64,000 nt of DNA from NCBI GenBank assembly GCA_026874595.1, contig CM049322.1, positions 58,557,886-58,621,885 on the forward strand. Reading direction: 5' to 3'. This stretch comes from Sipunculus nudus (lineage: Eukaryota > Annelida > Sipuncula > Golfingiida > Sipunculidae). Positions 14,012 to 26,900 of this stretch are shown here, in pieces. Made by a program: the position numbers and the translations under genes. The notes under the pieces are model-generated. The model ran no database searches. It was given only the letters and a program-made list of their open reading frames with translations, and was not told where the DNA came from. How positions within the stretch are numbered: position 1 is the stretch's first letter; the number at the start of each line of letters is the position of its first letter.

Positions 14012-14651
14012 TAAGGTTGGTTCAAACTATGATTTCTGTCGGGTGATGTATACTCAGGGGACTGGGTATGTATACCTTTTAACGGTCATGGCATCTGCCT
14101 ACCGCTGTACTTTCCACACAAAACTCGTTACATTTGCGTTACAACATATTCACAGCTGTATTCCTATTCACTGGAAACCAATTAAATTTTTATAGTCATT
14201 GAGATTTTATAATTATGAGATAAGCAAGTATGCCGAGAGTGCCCGTAGGCTGTATATGTAACTCTCGCATTAAGTAGTATAGTGTAGAAAACCGTGTGAC
14301 ATGCCGAGTCTTCGGTGTCAAGCATATTATTCTTTTTTTCTAGATTTATAGACCGAAAAAGGAATAAAAATCATAGCTTTAACAAGGTTCTATCAATGAT
14401 ATATTCAACTAATAGCTGTTGAGAATATATTCCTTAGATACTAACAGATGTCCGAATTGATACCGTTGCAGAACGAGTTGATCCCCAGAGCCACCAGGGT
14501 ACAGCAGTTAATAATCAGACTGCTGCAGTATCCGCGGGCTAACTTTGAAGGCTTTAGATCAGCCCTGGAGGAGTGTGACCAGCGACACCTAGCGGATATC
14601 CTGACAATCAGAGACAGTTTCCAGGAACACCAAGAAGGAACAAGAATTTAG
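10053..14651 (+). CDS. CARD-like death-fold protein, 5' end unsure
   Basis: Five exons join in frame: 10053-10183, 11181-11250, 11869-12069, 13229-13390 and 14448-14651, giving 255 residues and a TAG stop. Junctions are phases 2, 0, 0 and 0, with donors GTATTT, GTACAC, GTAAGT and GTAAGG. Residues about 1-134 are charged and helical and match nothing I know. Residues about 150-240 look like a CARD: an N-terminal helix (EEHLLMIRKSSVVLIQSL), then DPLFVVSLVNKGVIS, and in the last exon FEGFRSALEECDQRHLADIL, matching the family's 'F...AL...G...LA..L' ending. CARDs pair with other CARDs in apoptosis and innate immune adaptors. The intron splitting the CARD is at residue 188. The ATG at 10053 directly follows an acceptor-like TTTTGTAG, so this may be an internal exon. 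Exon joining is well supported; the CARD call is moderate and the exact family is unknown. Confidence 0.6.
10427..10690. mobile_element. Small TIR/hairpin element
   Basis: The left end (AGAAAGAATAGTTGTTTAAC) and the reverse complement of the right end (AGAAAGAATAGTGGTATAAC) match over about 50 bp, including AACTTGTTGTAT further in. The 264-bp AT-rich element has no coding capacity and lies in the first confirmed intron of the CARD-like gene. Target duplications are not clear. Confidence 0.6.
13958..14011. repeat. (CA)n(TA)n microsatellite
   Basis: About 33 bp of CA followed by about 20 bp of TA, in the last intron of the CARD-like gene. Confidence 0.95.
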
Positions 14652-17600
14652 ATTAAGTTGCTTGTAGCCAGGGTCTCTCGGCTATCAGTTTTCATCCCCT
14701 GGAAAGGTTGCTCATCAGTATGTAAATTAAAGGACTTAATATGAACTACATGGTTAAATATAAATTCAGTATAGGTCTGTATCTAATGCTGAGACCGGTA
14801 CGTCCGGTTTATATGATATTGTGGAACTACCGTATGTGTAAGATTAACTCTCCTGTAATATGTTTCTAATGTCGTGTTATACCATTGTGTTTTGTTTTTA
14901 TTCCCCAATAAGACGTAACTGTGTGCATGCAACAAATGAGTTTATAAATTCTCCCTTACTGATGGAGCATTTTCCAATTATAATAGTTCCTGATAAAGGT
15001 AATGGGAGAAAACTAGAAACACTTCGTATGTAAACATGGATGTAGCGCTTTTTGTTGAAAAGGTTAATCTATAATAGATGAATAACAGCTTAACATAGAA
15101 ATACCTCCCCAGACAGATAAGCTGCATGTGTAAGTGACAGGCCTAAATCACATTATATTATCAATGAAATTAATAAAAACAGTATTACATAAAAATCTTT
15201 TTTACCATGATGATATATAAAAGAATAATAGTATATGATTTACTTATATATTGTGTGTGTGTCTGTGTGTGTGTGTGTAATTAGGCACAACGAAACCGAT
15301 TTCGCATTATACATAGTAGACTTGTCGGTATATGTTCGAGTATAATAGACCAGGTAGAATTCTGGAAACTACTTCAAAGTGCTGAAGCAGATCGTGTCAA
15401 TTTCTGGCATGCAGTCTTTCCAGTTTCGAGATGTAATGAAGGGTGAATCTCGAAAATATTTACAATGATTGATGGTTTCCCGCGCAACCTGATAAAATTT
15501 GGCAAAACAATAACTGAAAAATAAAGATGCTACTTTATTATTATGTATGACACTACTAGTTGAATTTAATTTTATATTTCGCTATGCGCAAAATAATTAA
15601 TTATGCATTACATTACAAGCCAAAGGAAGTCTTAAAATATTCTTAACGGTGGTTGAATTTTATATTTTTTTGCCAAAAAAGTATAATTTATAAAACCAAC
15701 AATTTTGCAAATATATGCATGCAGCATATTAGGGAAGTTGTGTAATATCTTAATGGAAAAATATTTCATATTGCTTCATTTGAGTAAAGTGACTTAGTCA
15801 CGAAAGGACTAATTTTCTTCCAGCCAGAACATCTCACAGGCCCCTAGCTTTTTTCAATACATGTATATGAATGGTACTGATGTATCCTAAAATTTAAGGT
15901 GCTCAATGATAAACAGATTACTTCTACCAAGGAAAAAATCTTTGTAAAAAAGATTTGGCTTGCTTAATATTGTGTTTGTGAATCCAGCTCTGGATAGATC
16001 GGCAACTACAGCGAAATAAAATTCCCACTTGCAGATTAATTTACTGGGCCGTTTGGCCTCCCAAAAGCCACCGAAAAAAGGCGGTCTGTCCTCTTCGGCT
16101 GAGTTCAGAACTAATTTCTGCTTAAGGTCAGAGTATAATAGTGGAATAACTGGCGTCTTCCACTGACACAACGGTCCAATAGAGAAGGTATAAAAGAAAC
16201 AGAACAAGAAAATAGTAGAATAAAACTTGATTACAAGTCTGCCTCATTATTGTGAAGAGAGAACTCCGAGAGGAGTGGATACTCCAGTAAAGGCAAAAAT
16301 TATGTAAATTAAATAACTGAACAAAGGTTCATTCAGTCTTTGTCAAATTTCAAGTTTTTAAGAGTTCATATCTTGCAGATAATCTGGGGCTATACACACA
16401 AAAAATTCAGACCATGCTGGGAAAAGTTTCCACTGATATGAACTCTTCTAAGCTTCTATTTCAAACACTACACATTTCCCAGCGATTCAGTTTAGATTCA
16501 TGAGACACCTTTCAGACGAATGAGGAGATAAAGCCCTACGGTTCATAAAGACGGGAGTTACAAAAAGGTACGGATTATGTCCTTCACAAAACTTTATTCC
16601 AACTCTTTGCATACATGGTCCACATTATATTATACTAATGAATGTCACACACATATGCATGCAAGATCTATGTGTTCTACATATTTACATCCATAAGCTA
16701 ACAAAAGACATTTATATAAATATATATATATATATATTATACCACATTAAATCGCCAAAGATCAACTAAAAACAAATCATACCATGTTTTAATGAATCAT
16801 TCAGCATTAAATAACTAAATCTTAGTTTTTAGATACATGTATGCATCTTGGCTTGGAGTATGACTTGTCATTGAGGTCGGACAGTAGAAAGCATGGTGGA
16901 TGATGGACATCACTTTTTGGCAAATGACCTCCGCAAGAAAAGTAAAAAAATTGACCGGACATCTTTGGCAGAAGATCATAGCAAATAAGAAGTTATATAA
17001 ATATATATATATATACATATAGTAATATATATTTATATATAAATAATAGTAATACTTATATCCTTGAGCTCATTTTCCATGTGAATTTCACCAAATTATA
17101 AACAAATGAGGTGTATTAAAAGACCAAGGAAATGCACAAGTAAAGATAAAATAGTGTTACAATGTGATAATACTACGTGTGGCGGGTGTAAGTGTAACTT
17201 TTGAAAGATACCGTACATTATTGTTCATGGTGTTGTGCAACAGATAAATTACCGGATTTTTTACATTTATGATGTGGTGTTCAAATGAGTAAAACACTGT
17301 TTAAGGATGGTAAAAAAATGCGTATCATGGTGTGTAGTGATTACAGACAGATAACAGACAGTCCTGTCCATTGTGCTTGATTTCATGAATACTTTCCAGT
17401 GGAATACAACCTGTTATTAGTAACCTATTAGTGGTCTGTGATATCCCTATCTGTAATATTTACACTCATATTTATAAGTATCCTCACATACATGCATACA
17501 TACCAGTACACTCGATATGCCTCGTCCACGCATCATTGTGTGAACCCCTGTGCGCCATGTCACCCTTTATGACATGAAATTCTAATCTTTAAAGAACCTT

Positions 17601-18302
17601 ATTGCCAGCACAGAATTAAAAATCAAACCTACATAACAGTTCAACAAACAGATAATTACATATAATATGGGATAAAAAAATACACGTTATAAAAGGGCTG
17701 CTTTTAATATCATTTGATATTGTCAAAACATATGAAGTTAAAAGATTTCTTCAAGCAGTTTCAATGGTAAGTAAATATGAATAATTTATACTACTATATG
17801 CTAATGTAAAACCAGATATGGGTTTTAGTGTAGCTAGCACTACTGTATGCACGAAATGTGACACGAGTACCATACTTTTAAAGGAGTAGTCTTTTCTTAA
17901 TGTATAAACGCATTTGTGTAACAGTGGACTTATAAAAGTATGATAAAATCAACATCTAAAGCTTTGCATAACAGTGTCATAGAGATATGTTAACCTGTAT
18001 CTTTAAGTGTGACAAAACTGGTATTAGAAGGTCCTAACGTGTAGTGCCATGTGTTATTAATATTCCTTGTTGTCCTTGTATTGGTCGTAATTATAAGACC
18101 AAAGTGATTACAAATCGACTTTAGATCTACATGGTACTATACCAAGTGTAATTATACAATTTATACAGTCACATATATATCTCAGTATTATTATATTATA
18201 AATTGTAGCCTAATTAATATTAACCTTGCGAGTCTCTTGTTGTGACTGTGGTAATGATGAACTAGGTTTCCGTGTGTACATACAAACTGTGATAATGTAG
18301 TT

Positions 18303-18338
<36 letters not shown>

Positions 18339-18340
18339 CA
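14652..18340. other. Intergenic DNA, no gene seen
   Basis: This 3.7-kb AT-rich stretch has scattered short TA tracts (16720-16737, 17002-17040) and a GT tract near 15257-15279. The longest reading frame (106 codons on the minus strand, 15887-16207) has no recognisable domain or splice context and could be a transposon remnant. The minus-strand 3' UTR of the alternative CFAP45 last exon probably occupies its right edge. Confidence 0.5.
18308..18337. repeat. (GT)n microsatellite
   Basis: Perfect GT run of about 28 bp, lying three to five bases past the stop codon of the alternative CFAP45 last exon when read on the minus strand. Confidence 0.95.
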
Positions 18341-18416
18341 CTATGCAGATATATGCTGTGGCTGGTTGATCTTTCTTTCCACCTGCGCCAGGTATTTCTC
18401 ATGAATGCCAGCAGCC
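18341..18416 (-). CDS. CFAP45: Alternative last exon of CFAP45
   Basis: On the minus strand, after an acceptor GTGTTTTCCAG, a 76-base exon accepts the same phase (AG|) as the end of CFAP45 exon 10. It then reads AAGIHEKYLAQVERKINQPQ and HISA before TAG. This is homologous to the other last exon at 20945-21035 (GLGLPQKYVSEIQRKV) and to the C-terminus of vertebrate CFAP45 as I remember it (ATGLPEKYCIEAERK). Phase, acceptor and a shared G-(L/I)-x-(E/Q)-K-Y motif make chance unlikely. It would serve as a distal terminal exon reached by skipping the 21-kb one. Which is used, and whether usage is tissue-specific, cannot be seen here. Confidence 0.72.
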
Positions 18417-18911
18417 CTGGAAAACACAAAACAAACATTTTAACTTTAAGAGAAATTCCTAAAACACAACGGAATATGAAAACGGCACACATACAACAGC
18501 TGTTAATGCCTTCTCTTAAAATGTTCATGTTAACGAATGATGATGCCTGTTGAAGAAAAGTTATTTCAATTACATGTATATCTACTGCACCTACAGTTTG
18601 CACTATGGCTTCTATTATTGTGGCCAATGTACATTAGAATGTTTTTAGGAATACATTACCACAATGTGAATTGAAATACAACACATCAGTGTTATGGTCA
18701 TGATACAAACACTTACCAGGGACACAGCTTGTATGACTTGCAAATAGAAACCATTATGACAAATTGAATTAATGACTGAATTATGTGTGACTATTAATAT
18801 TATAGCCAGGGACTCAAAAGACCATTGTATTTATGAGCTTTGCTACTAATGACCAGAGGTCTCTGATTAATGGTAGGGTCCACAGTCACAGGTCTTCATG
18901 AGTGTGGTAGT

Positions 18912-18914
18912 TTA

Positions 18915-18968
<54 letters not shown>

Positions 18969-19104
18969 ACGAAGACAAATAAATGAGGGCTGATCTGGGA
19001 GTCGAACCCAGGTTGGTGTCGCACAAGTCCGGCGTACCAACTGCTTCGCTAGAAAAGCAAACTTCACTAGCAAGACAGTTTGGTCCGCTTTTATGTCATC
19101 CCGT

Positions 19105-19157
<53 letters not shown>
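18912..19157. repeat. (TA)n tract split by an inserted element
   Basis: Two TA tracts (about 18912-18963 and 19110-19157) flank the 146-bp element described at 18964-19109. The simplest reading is one TA microsatellite interrupted by an insertion. Confidence 0.85.
18964..19109 (-). mobile_element. tRNA-like short element with inverted ends
   Basis: The ends are short inverted repeats (TTGTTACG ... CGTAACAA). Read on the minus strand the inside is tRNA-like: an A-box-like AAGCAGTTGGTACGCCGGAC and a B box GGTTCGACTCC. It is therefore either a tRNA-derived SINE head captured by a TIR element or a short SINE. It sits in (TA)n, so a TA target duplication cannot be distinguished. Confidence 0.6.
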
Positions 19158-19160
<3 letters not shown>

Positions 19161-19292
19161 AATTTATCATATCTCTTGACTATGGCTTCTATATGCAAGC
19201 TTTAGTTTAACTTTCAAATGCCTTTGTAATAACATACATGTGACTATAATGACTATGACATTTGTAATAAACAATATAATGACACATTAATC

Positions 19293-19436
19293 AAGGGGGT
19301 GGGGGGTTTCTTTTTAAGAATTTCAGACCAATTTTGCAGCCTGGACCCCTTTTCTGGAATTAGGGACGTTTTTAGGTTTGTCATTAGTTCCCCTGGGTTG
19401 GACCCCTCCTTTCCTAAATCCTGGATCTGCCCCTGA
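19293..19436 (-). repeat. Interspersed repeat fragment
   Basis: Read on the minus strand it begins GGGGCAGATCCAGGATTTAG, a start I know from common interspersed repeats of marine invertebrates, and ends in a G-rich to C-rich tract. A similar opening (GGCGCGGATACAAGGA) is seen at 46955. It has no coding capacity. Confidence 0.5.
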
Positions 19437-20107
19437 TTACTGTTGGCACAACTCACCTTTGTTACAGTCTGTTGTACTGTAAACAACTATCATAAATTAA
19501 TAAACAGTGGACTATATTTGGGGAGGGCTGGGATATATGTGATGAATCATTTACCAGTACTACAAATTAAATTTCCTATTTTGCATTGAGCTCATAAACA
19601 AACATTATGCTCAACTATTCATTCCTCCTAACTCTATATCACATTGAGTTAATTTGATGATGTTGATCTCTGAAATAACAACTGTTTCTGGACAAAATTA
19701 ACATTTTCCAAACCCCCATTTTTCTCTTCCTTTTTCTGTAACTTAAAAATATATAAAACTTTTGCCTTTAACAGTCCAGCATATAATATCAAATTAACTT
19801 GATATAGTTTCAAAATTATAGCAATATTATTGTACTGAAGCACACAACAAGCAGACGGTAGTGAACAGTCTGACAAAGTGAAAATAAACTCAATTAAAAT
19901 GAAGATTAGTGATGTGTGGTGATTTATCATAAGAAAACCTACAAATATTACCAACAAAAACATATTAAAAAAGGGAAGCAAATGAATATGTGGTATATCA
20001 CTGATACTTTATCTCTAGGTTCTGAAGGTAAACATAAGGAAGGCCTGGCCTATTAGGTGCTCATCTTCTGTGTTATTGTGACCCTCGGGGAGTAAAGGTC
20101 ACTGATA

Positions 20108-20108
<1 letters not shown>

Positions 20109-20170
<62 letters not shown>

Positions 20171-20172
20171 AA
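20109..20172. repeat. (CT)n(TA)n microsatellite
   Basis: Perfect CT run of about 48 bp followed by TA. Confidence 0.95.
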
Positions 20173-20483
20173 TATATTTCTAGCACTTAGATGACACCAT
20201 TAACTGGAATTACAACACCTGGTGTAACATCTTAATTTACATGCAATATGTTCATAATTATAAATATTCATGGATTAAAGGGCATTTGGGGTCACTAGTG
20301 TAAGCATTTACCATCACCAATAAGGAGAACTGGGTAAAAAATTGGGTACAGGGAAAATTAGTTGGGTAGTTAACAGTAACAGAGACAGACAAATAAATAT
20401 ATAACCATATTAAGTATTGTATACAACTTATCCACCATCTTGCAACCCACATTACCTACATTTAAATCAACAATATATTACCG

Positions 20484-20490
20484 TATTTAT
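20484..20490 (-). terminator. Candidate CFAP45 polyadenylation signal
   Basis: TTTATT on the plus strand gives AATAAA on the minus strand, about 460 bases downstream of the proximal CFAP45 stop codon. It is the first canonical signal I found after that stop; the site itself is not confirmed. Confidence 0.3.
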
Positions 20491-20790
20491 TCTAAATATT
20501 TGATCCCTCTAATCATTCAACCACCAACACTTTCATGGCAAATAATATGAATACAAATGAAAGAATCCAAGGAAACACTAATTATAGTCTGTTATAGTAC
20601 ACTCCTGAACCTGGCCAAGAACAATGTATAATTTAAATTGCACTAAATCAACAAGGTAAATCAAGAAAACTTATTTTCTAACCAGTTGTAACAGAATCAC
20701 ACATTTTTGGAGGTTTCATCTTGGAATAGAAATTTGCTATAACAAACAAGTTACCCTGGAACCATTGTTAGTGACCCATCAATTTACATG

Positions 20791-20841
20791 CTTTCTCTCT
20801 CTCTCTCTCTCTCTCTTAAACACACACACACACACACATAA
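20791..20841. repeat. (CT)n and (CA)n microsatellite
   Basis: A CT run followed by a CA run, about 100 bp beyond the stop codon of the proximal CFAP45 last exon, hence probably in its 3' UTR. Confidence 0.95.
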
Positions 20842-20944
20842 AACCCATTACCAGTGTGAGTGACCTGTTACTATATCATGCAGTGTAAAACATAGACATT
20901 ATCCATGCAGAGTCAAGACAAATCTTTACCATATTTTTAACAAT

Positions 20945-23900
20945 TTATGCCACATCTATTGGCAGATTGTCAGTGGAAGTGTGTCTGACTTTTCTCTGGA
21001 TCTCAGACACGTATTTCTGTGGCAAGCCAAGCCCTCTGAAAACATCAAAGTTGTATGCTCAGTGTTATCAAAGGCTGTAATGTAACAATTTCTCACCATT
21101 CATTACTTATACTGACCCTGGGTGATGCTAGACTGCTTTTTTCAATGGATGATTAATTGTTGTCAAGTTTCAACACAGGGACAACTGACAATGCCAATAT
21201 AATATTTGACCATGTTTTGGAATGTATTGAGGTGGGAGAGCTGGTGTAATGGTCAAGGTGCCTGGCATATGATCGAGAGGTTTTGAGTTCGAATCCTGGT
21301 CAGACCCCCACCGTACAAAGACCCTGGGGCAAGGTCCCAACTGCAAGTGTGCCTCTGTCCACCCAGCAGTAGAAATGTATAAAAGTAAGTACTGGGAAGG
21401 TCACCTGCAATGGACAAGCATCCCAACCATGAGGAGTTTGACTCAAAAGTTGCTTCATGCTGCAGAAACCTGGACAAGCTCTGGCCTGATCAGCCAGTAG
21501 GTTCAGGTGTAAAAGCCCAAGCACAATGTACTGGTGTATCACTGCAGCCAAGGTGTTATTACAGAACTGAAAACACCCAGGTAATACCCAGCTGGAGGAT
21601 ACATTTTCAATGGCAAAATTCTTGCCAAAACTATATTTCCTGGAATGTCATGAAAATGCTCTGCAATGATAGAATGGCTGCATATTGTGCCACAGTGTGT
21701 AAATATCTTACCTGTACTGGCTACATGCTACCAAAAGGGCCATGTAATATGGCTGAACTTCACCAACAGAGGGTACACATTTCAGTCTGTTTCTGGTGAA
21801 ACCAGAATAAATTTAAGTAATTTAAACAAATTTCTTCATGTTAAGCTTCTACCTTAAGAAACTTTGATGGTGTTCTCACTCATCACCTCAGGGTTGCAGG
21901 TTTGTCTGATAAGCTGTTCCTCTACACTAGCACACCCTATCATGGGGTTTTAACACAAAATATTTCCTCTACACAAATCTGTTAGTTGGTGGTGAATGCA
22001 TAATGACTGAAAGCAACATTTAAATTCATTATCATGGCCATGTCTTTCACGTAAAAAATCCTTTTTTCAAGGTCTTAACCAGAAGGAGGCTAACTTTTTT
22101 TTCCAAGTTGTGAATAACCACTGAGACTGGATTGAAGAATAAGCTAAATTTAGGAAGTCACCATTCATAATGCAAAAAAAAAAAACAAAGTTTGGTTCCT
22201 GACAGACAGCATCAGAGCAACACAACAATTTCAATGAACCCAACCCCATTAAAAATTTGATATTCAGTAAAGTTTACCCATTTTGAGCTCCAGCTGCTTA
22301 GGCATCTCTTTCAAGATAAGAAAATAACAGACTTTTTCTTTTTCACTTTTACCTGTATAGCAAAAATTCTGTTTTATTTCTGGACATCTTAATGTCCCCT
22401 GGTCATATGTAATTTCTACTAAAAGAACTATATAAAAAACAAGTAAAAATTATTTGCCCACCTGCAGTGATTTCATGTTTTCCTTTCAAAATGTTATTTT
22501 TCACTCAGACACATGACAAAGGTGAACATGACAAGGTCTGCCCTAAGGTTTCAACCAGAGTCAAATAAGTATTGACCTCTGACCAATTACCTCAAGCCAG
22601 CATTAAAGCTGGCATTAGGATACATTTAAATATACTGCCTTAAACGTTACGCTTACATTTTCTATGCGTTGGCGAAAAAACTAAAAAAGTTAAGGCATCT
22701 CACCTGAGCTCTGCAAGTTTCTTCCTCTTCACCTCCTCGAGTCGCTGACGACGGAGTCGCGCCTCTTCATTCAACTTGACGCCCTCGGTGAAGAAAGCGT
22801 TACGTTCTGATACCCGTTGTTGTTCCTTTTCACGGATCTGGTTACGCACATCGTCAGCATATTCCCGGCGTTTTCCCATCTTGGACTCAATTTCTCGCTT
22901 CTCTTTTTCTGCCAGTTCTTGCTGTGCTCTGTAAAAAGAAATTTTTTTTGACATACAAAAGAATTCATGCAGCCAGAAACAGTAACAAGAATCCCTCTAA
23001 ATATATTACTAATAACTACCCATAATAATGGACTAAATATAAAAGTTATGTTCCATGCAAACTGAAGAGGAGAAATAAACATTATTTGGTCTTTACTTAA
23101 ATATAAATGGATATATTTTATAAGAACTGTACAAAAAGCTGATACATAATGCCAGGCAGTCTCCATTGCTAGGCACATGTTGATTTGAGAAGTTTCATGG
23201 GTAGGAGGAAACTGGAGGACATGGAGAACACCCACAAACACTGAATGGGCCACTACGACCAACTCTCATAGTTGGGCTGGGAATTGTCAGGGGAGAGACC
23301 AGAGCTTGTAAACATTTGATTTTCTAGGCAACAGCACTTGCATTTCTGCAAATTTATCCAACAGCTGTTCTTTGACCTGGATATTTTTGTTAAAGTTTTA
23401 ATTTTAAAGCAGTTTTCAGGAACACGTTTGAACAAGAAAGTATATCAGTTTGAAATCAAAATGACACCTAACCCTACACTGATGTATCACTTATCATATA
23501 GTGTGATGGGGACTGTATGGTTACATAATGTATCATAACAGGCAATGAAGTGAAGCTCTTACACTAGAACCCGCTCAAAGTCTGCTCGCTCTCTCTGAGC
23601 CTGGACGGCCAGGAAGTGTTCCTTCTGTTCCATCTGGTGAGAACGAGCCATTTTCAACATGGCTTCCGTCTCTGCCTTCTTACGTGCTTCCTCAGCCTCT
23701 TTCTGGCGCCACTCTCGCTGTGCCTGCTCTTGTGCACGCTTAGCCCTATTAAGAGATATACATTAATTAACACAATTTGACCAACAATCAACAAATACAG
23801 GATCAAACTGAGCAGGTGAATACAGCACCCAGTGTAAACAGACCTTGCAGTCTAGAGGAAAAGAACAATATTTAAATTTCTATGACCACTAAAACATGTT

Positions 23901-26900
23901 GCTATTTAATTGAAAATAAACAGAGGCAGATTTGGATTATTCAGAAAACATTTAATCTAGCTTTACATGTGTATGTCCAGTCAATCTTTACACTTACAAA
24001 TGAACAAGAAAGGCCACATTAACCTCCAAACTTCAAATTTCCAAAATATATTCAAGCTGCTTGTCATTAAAAATCACTCATACACATTCTAAAGCAGAAG
24101 AAATAAAATATCTAAACTTGTTATAAAATGATTTAAGAATTTCATAAGAAGTTCAAATGTGACTTTATAATATTTTATTCTTATACACAGTTGAAGTTTA
24201 TTACAAAAAATTCTGAAATTAATTTAATTTCTTCCCAAAAGCCATTTTTCAATGATGTTCATTTATAACTAATTAATAAGAAAACCAAATAAACTATACC
24301 TCAGTGCATCCCTCTCGGACTGCTCATCACGTGCTCTCTCCTGCAGCGCCCGTAACCTAGCAACCTCTTTTTCTTTCTCAATTCTGATTCTTTCTTGTTC
24401 CTTCTCAAATGCCATTTCTCTCTCCTGAAGATGAATAAACAAAAATATCAAGAGGGCTAATTTCACATGAGAATTTCTAATTTTCTTTTCTTGCTAATTT
24501 TTAAAGTTTTGGTCATGACCTGCAGATGGTTCCACCTCTTAAAATGGAAATGAAAATAACTGTATGGTCACGGAACAAGGATGTCATTACAGCTTTTCAG
24601 GTGCTAGAATGAATAATATTTCTATGCATAGTTTAGTAATAATTATAATTAGAAATAATGTTATTCAGGCAATTCAACAAATTAAAATTTCTCTATGCAA
24701 GAGTATGGAAGTGATCCAGAAGTCATGTTATTTATTCATCAGCAAAATATCTGTGTATTCAGCTGAAAGCTGAAATTCCTTTTTCTGCTTTTTAATATTT
24801 CCATAAATAGATATTTATTATATAAGTTAAAATGAAACCAGAAACGACAAAGTGATTTTATGCTGACGAGTATATGTACAACGACTACAGTAAAATGTTT
24901 TTGGTTACTTGACCAAAAGGAAAATGGTTAAAAATCATTCTCAAGCCCTGCCAGGTACAGGTTTCTTTTGTATCCATGAATATTTGTGTAAAAAAGTAGA
25001 CAAAAAAATACAACAGGTGACTTACAGCCTTTTGTTTCTGGTATTCGAGGACCTTGGCCTCTGCCAGGCGTTCTTGATCTTTGGCAAGTTCTTTTCTTGT
25101 TAAAATCTCTGCGTTGCACTGGTTCAGGTCTTCCTGTGAAAGAAAAATGGAAAAATAAAGTCAAAATATTAACAATGAAACCATTCCACACAAATATACA
25201 CAGATACACTCAGCTTTTTTGTATGCTTTGAATTTTTAGGGTAACATACTGTCAGCTTGAAACAGTGACAGTGAAATTTTAAGTGCAATATCGGAAAGCA
25301 GATAATACAGTAATGCAAAAGAGTACACCGATTATTATATAAGCAAGCAAGACAAAATGGGAAAAACTATAGGTCATTTTAAAGAAATGCTCACAGAAAT
25401 CTATATACTTGTGATAATGATATAAAATATTAGAGTTAATGTAAATATGCTGGTAACACTGATCCAGAGTTAATAAACAACTGATGGAAATTAATGAAAA
25501 GAAATGCAGGAACTGGTAACAAGACATGCATCTTCCAGTGGTATTATAGGTGGTGTCCTGTTCTTGTCAGAGAAAAATTTACATGATCAGATCAGAAGTT
25601 ATAGTTGGCACGTGTTTTTCCACTGGATTCAAGATACTGTACATGGTTACTGACCCTGAGTGGTTTCTGTACACAAATGATTACTTACCCTAAGTGGTTT
25701 CTGAACATTGATGATTACTGACCCTGAGTGGTTTCTGTACATGATTACTGACCCTGTGTGGTTTCTGTACATGATTACTGACCCTGTGTGGTTTCTGTAC
25801 ATGATTACTGACCCTGTGTGGTTTCTGTACATGATTACTGGCCCTGAGTGGTTTCTGTACATGATTACTGACCCTGAGTGGTTTCTGTACATGATTACTG
25901 GCCCTGAGTGGTTTCTGTACATGATTACTGGCCCTGTGTGGTTTCTGTACATGATTACTGGCCCTGAGTGGTTTCTGTACATGATTACTGACCCTGAGTG
26001 GTTTCTGTACATGATTACTGGCCCTGAGTGGTTTCTGTACATGATTACTGGCCCTGAGTGGTTTCTGTACATGATTACTGGCCCTGAGTGGTTTCTGTAC
26101 ATGATTACTGGCCCTGAGTGGTTTCTGTACATGATTACTGGCCCTGAGTGGTTTCTGTACATGATTACTGGCCCTGAGTGGTTTCTGTACATGATTACTG
26201 GCCCTGAGTGGTTTCTGTACATGATTACTGGCCCTGAGTGGTTTCTGTACATGATTACTGGCCCTGAGTGGTTTCTGTACATGATTACTGGCCCTGAGTG
26301 GTTTCTGTACATGATTACTGGCCCTGAGTGGTTTCTGTACATGATTACTGGCCCTGAGTGGTTTCTGTACATGATTACTGGCCCTGAGTGGTTTCTGTAC
26401 ATGATTACTGGCCCTGAGTGGTTTCTGTACATGATTACTGACCCTGAGTGGTTTCTGTACATGATTACTGGCCCTGAGTGGTTTCTGTACATGATTACTG
26501 ACCCTGAGTGGTTTCTGTACATGATTACTGACCCTGAGTGGTTTCTGTACATGATTACTGGCCCTGAGTGGTTTCTGTACATGATTACTGGCCCTGAGTG
26601 GTTTCTGTACATGATTACTGGCCCTGAGTGGTTTCTGTACATGATTACTGACCCTGAGTGGTTTCTGTACATGATTACTGGCCCTGAGTGGTTTCTGTAC
26701 ATGATTACTGGCCCTGAGTGGTTTCTGTACATGATTACTGGCCCTGAGTGGTTTCTGTACATGATTACTGACCCTGAGTGGTTTCTGTACATGATTACTG
26801 GCCCTGAGTGGTTTCTGTACATGATTACTGGCCCTGAGTGGTTTCTGTACATGATTACTGGCCCTGAGTGGTTTCTGTACATGATTACTGGCCCTGAGTG

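Noticed and set aside
15787-15815. Hammerhead-like hairpin (GTGACTTAGTCACGAAA)
   Set aside because: There is a GAAA after a stem, but the CTGANGA core is absent.
15887-16207. 106-codon minus-strand frame
   Set aside because: No domain, splice context or repeat partner; could be a transposon relic but nothing supports it.
18304-18627. 107-codon minus-strand frame through the alternative CFAP45 exon
   Set aside because: It is in a different frame from CFAP45 and ends in a His/Thr run from the GT microsatellite; the CFAP45 frame has the family match.
21235-21305. tRNA gene on the plus strand
   Set aside because: Same reason: a tRNA-like SINE head with a body shared with 47757-48025.
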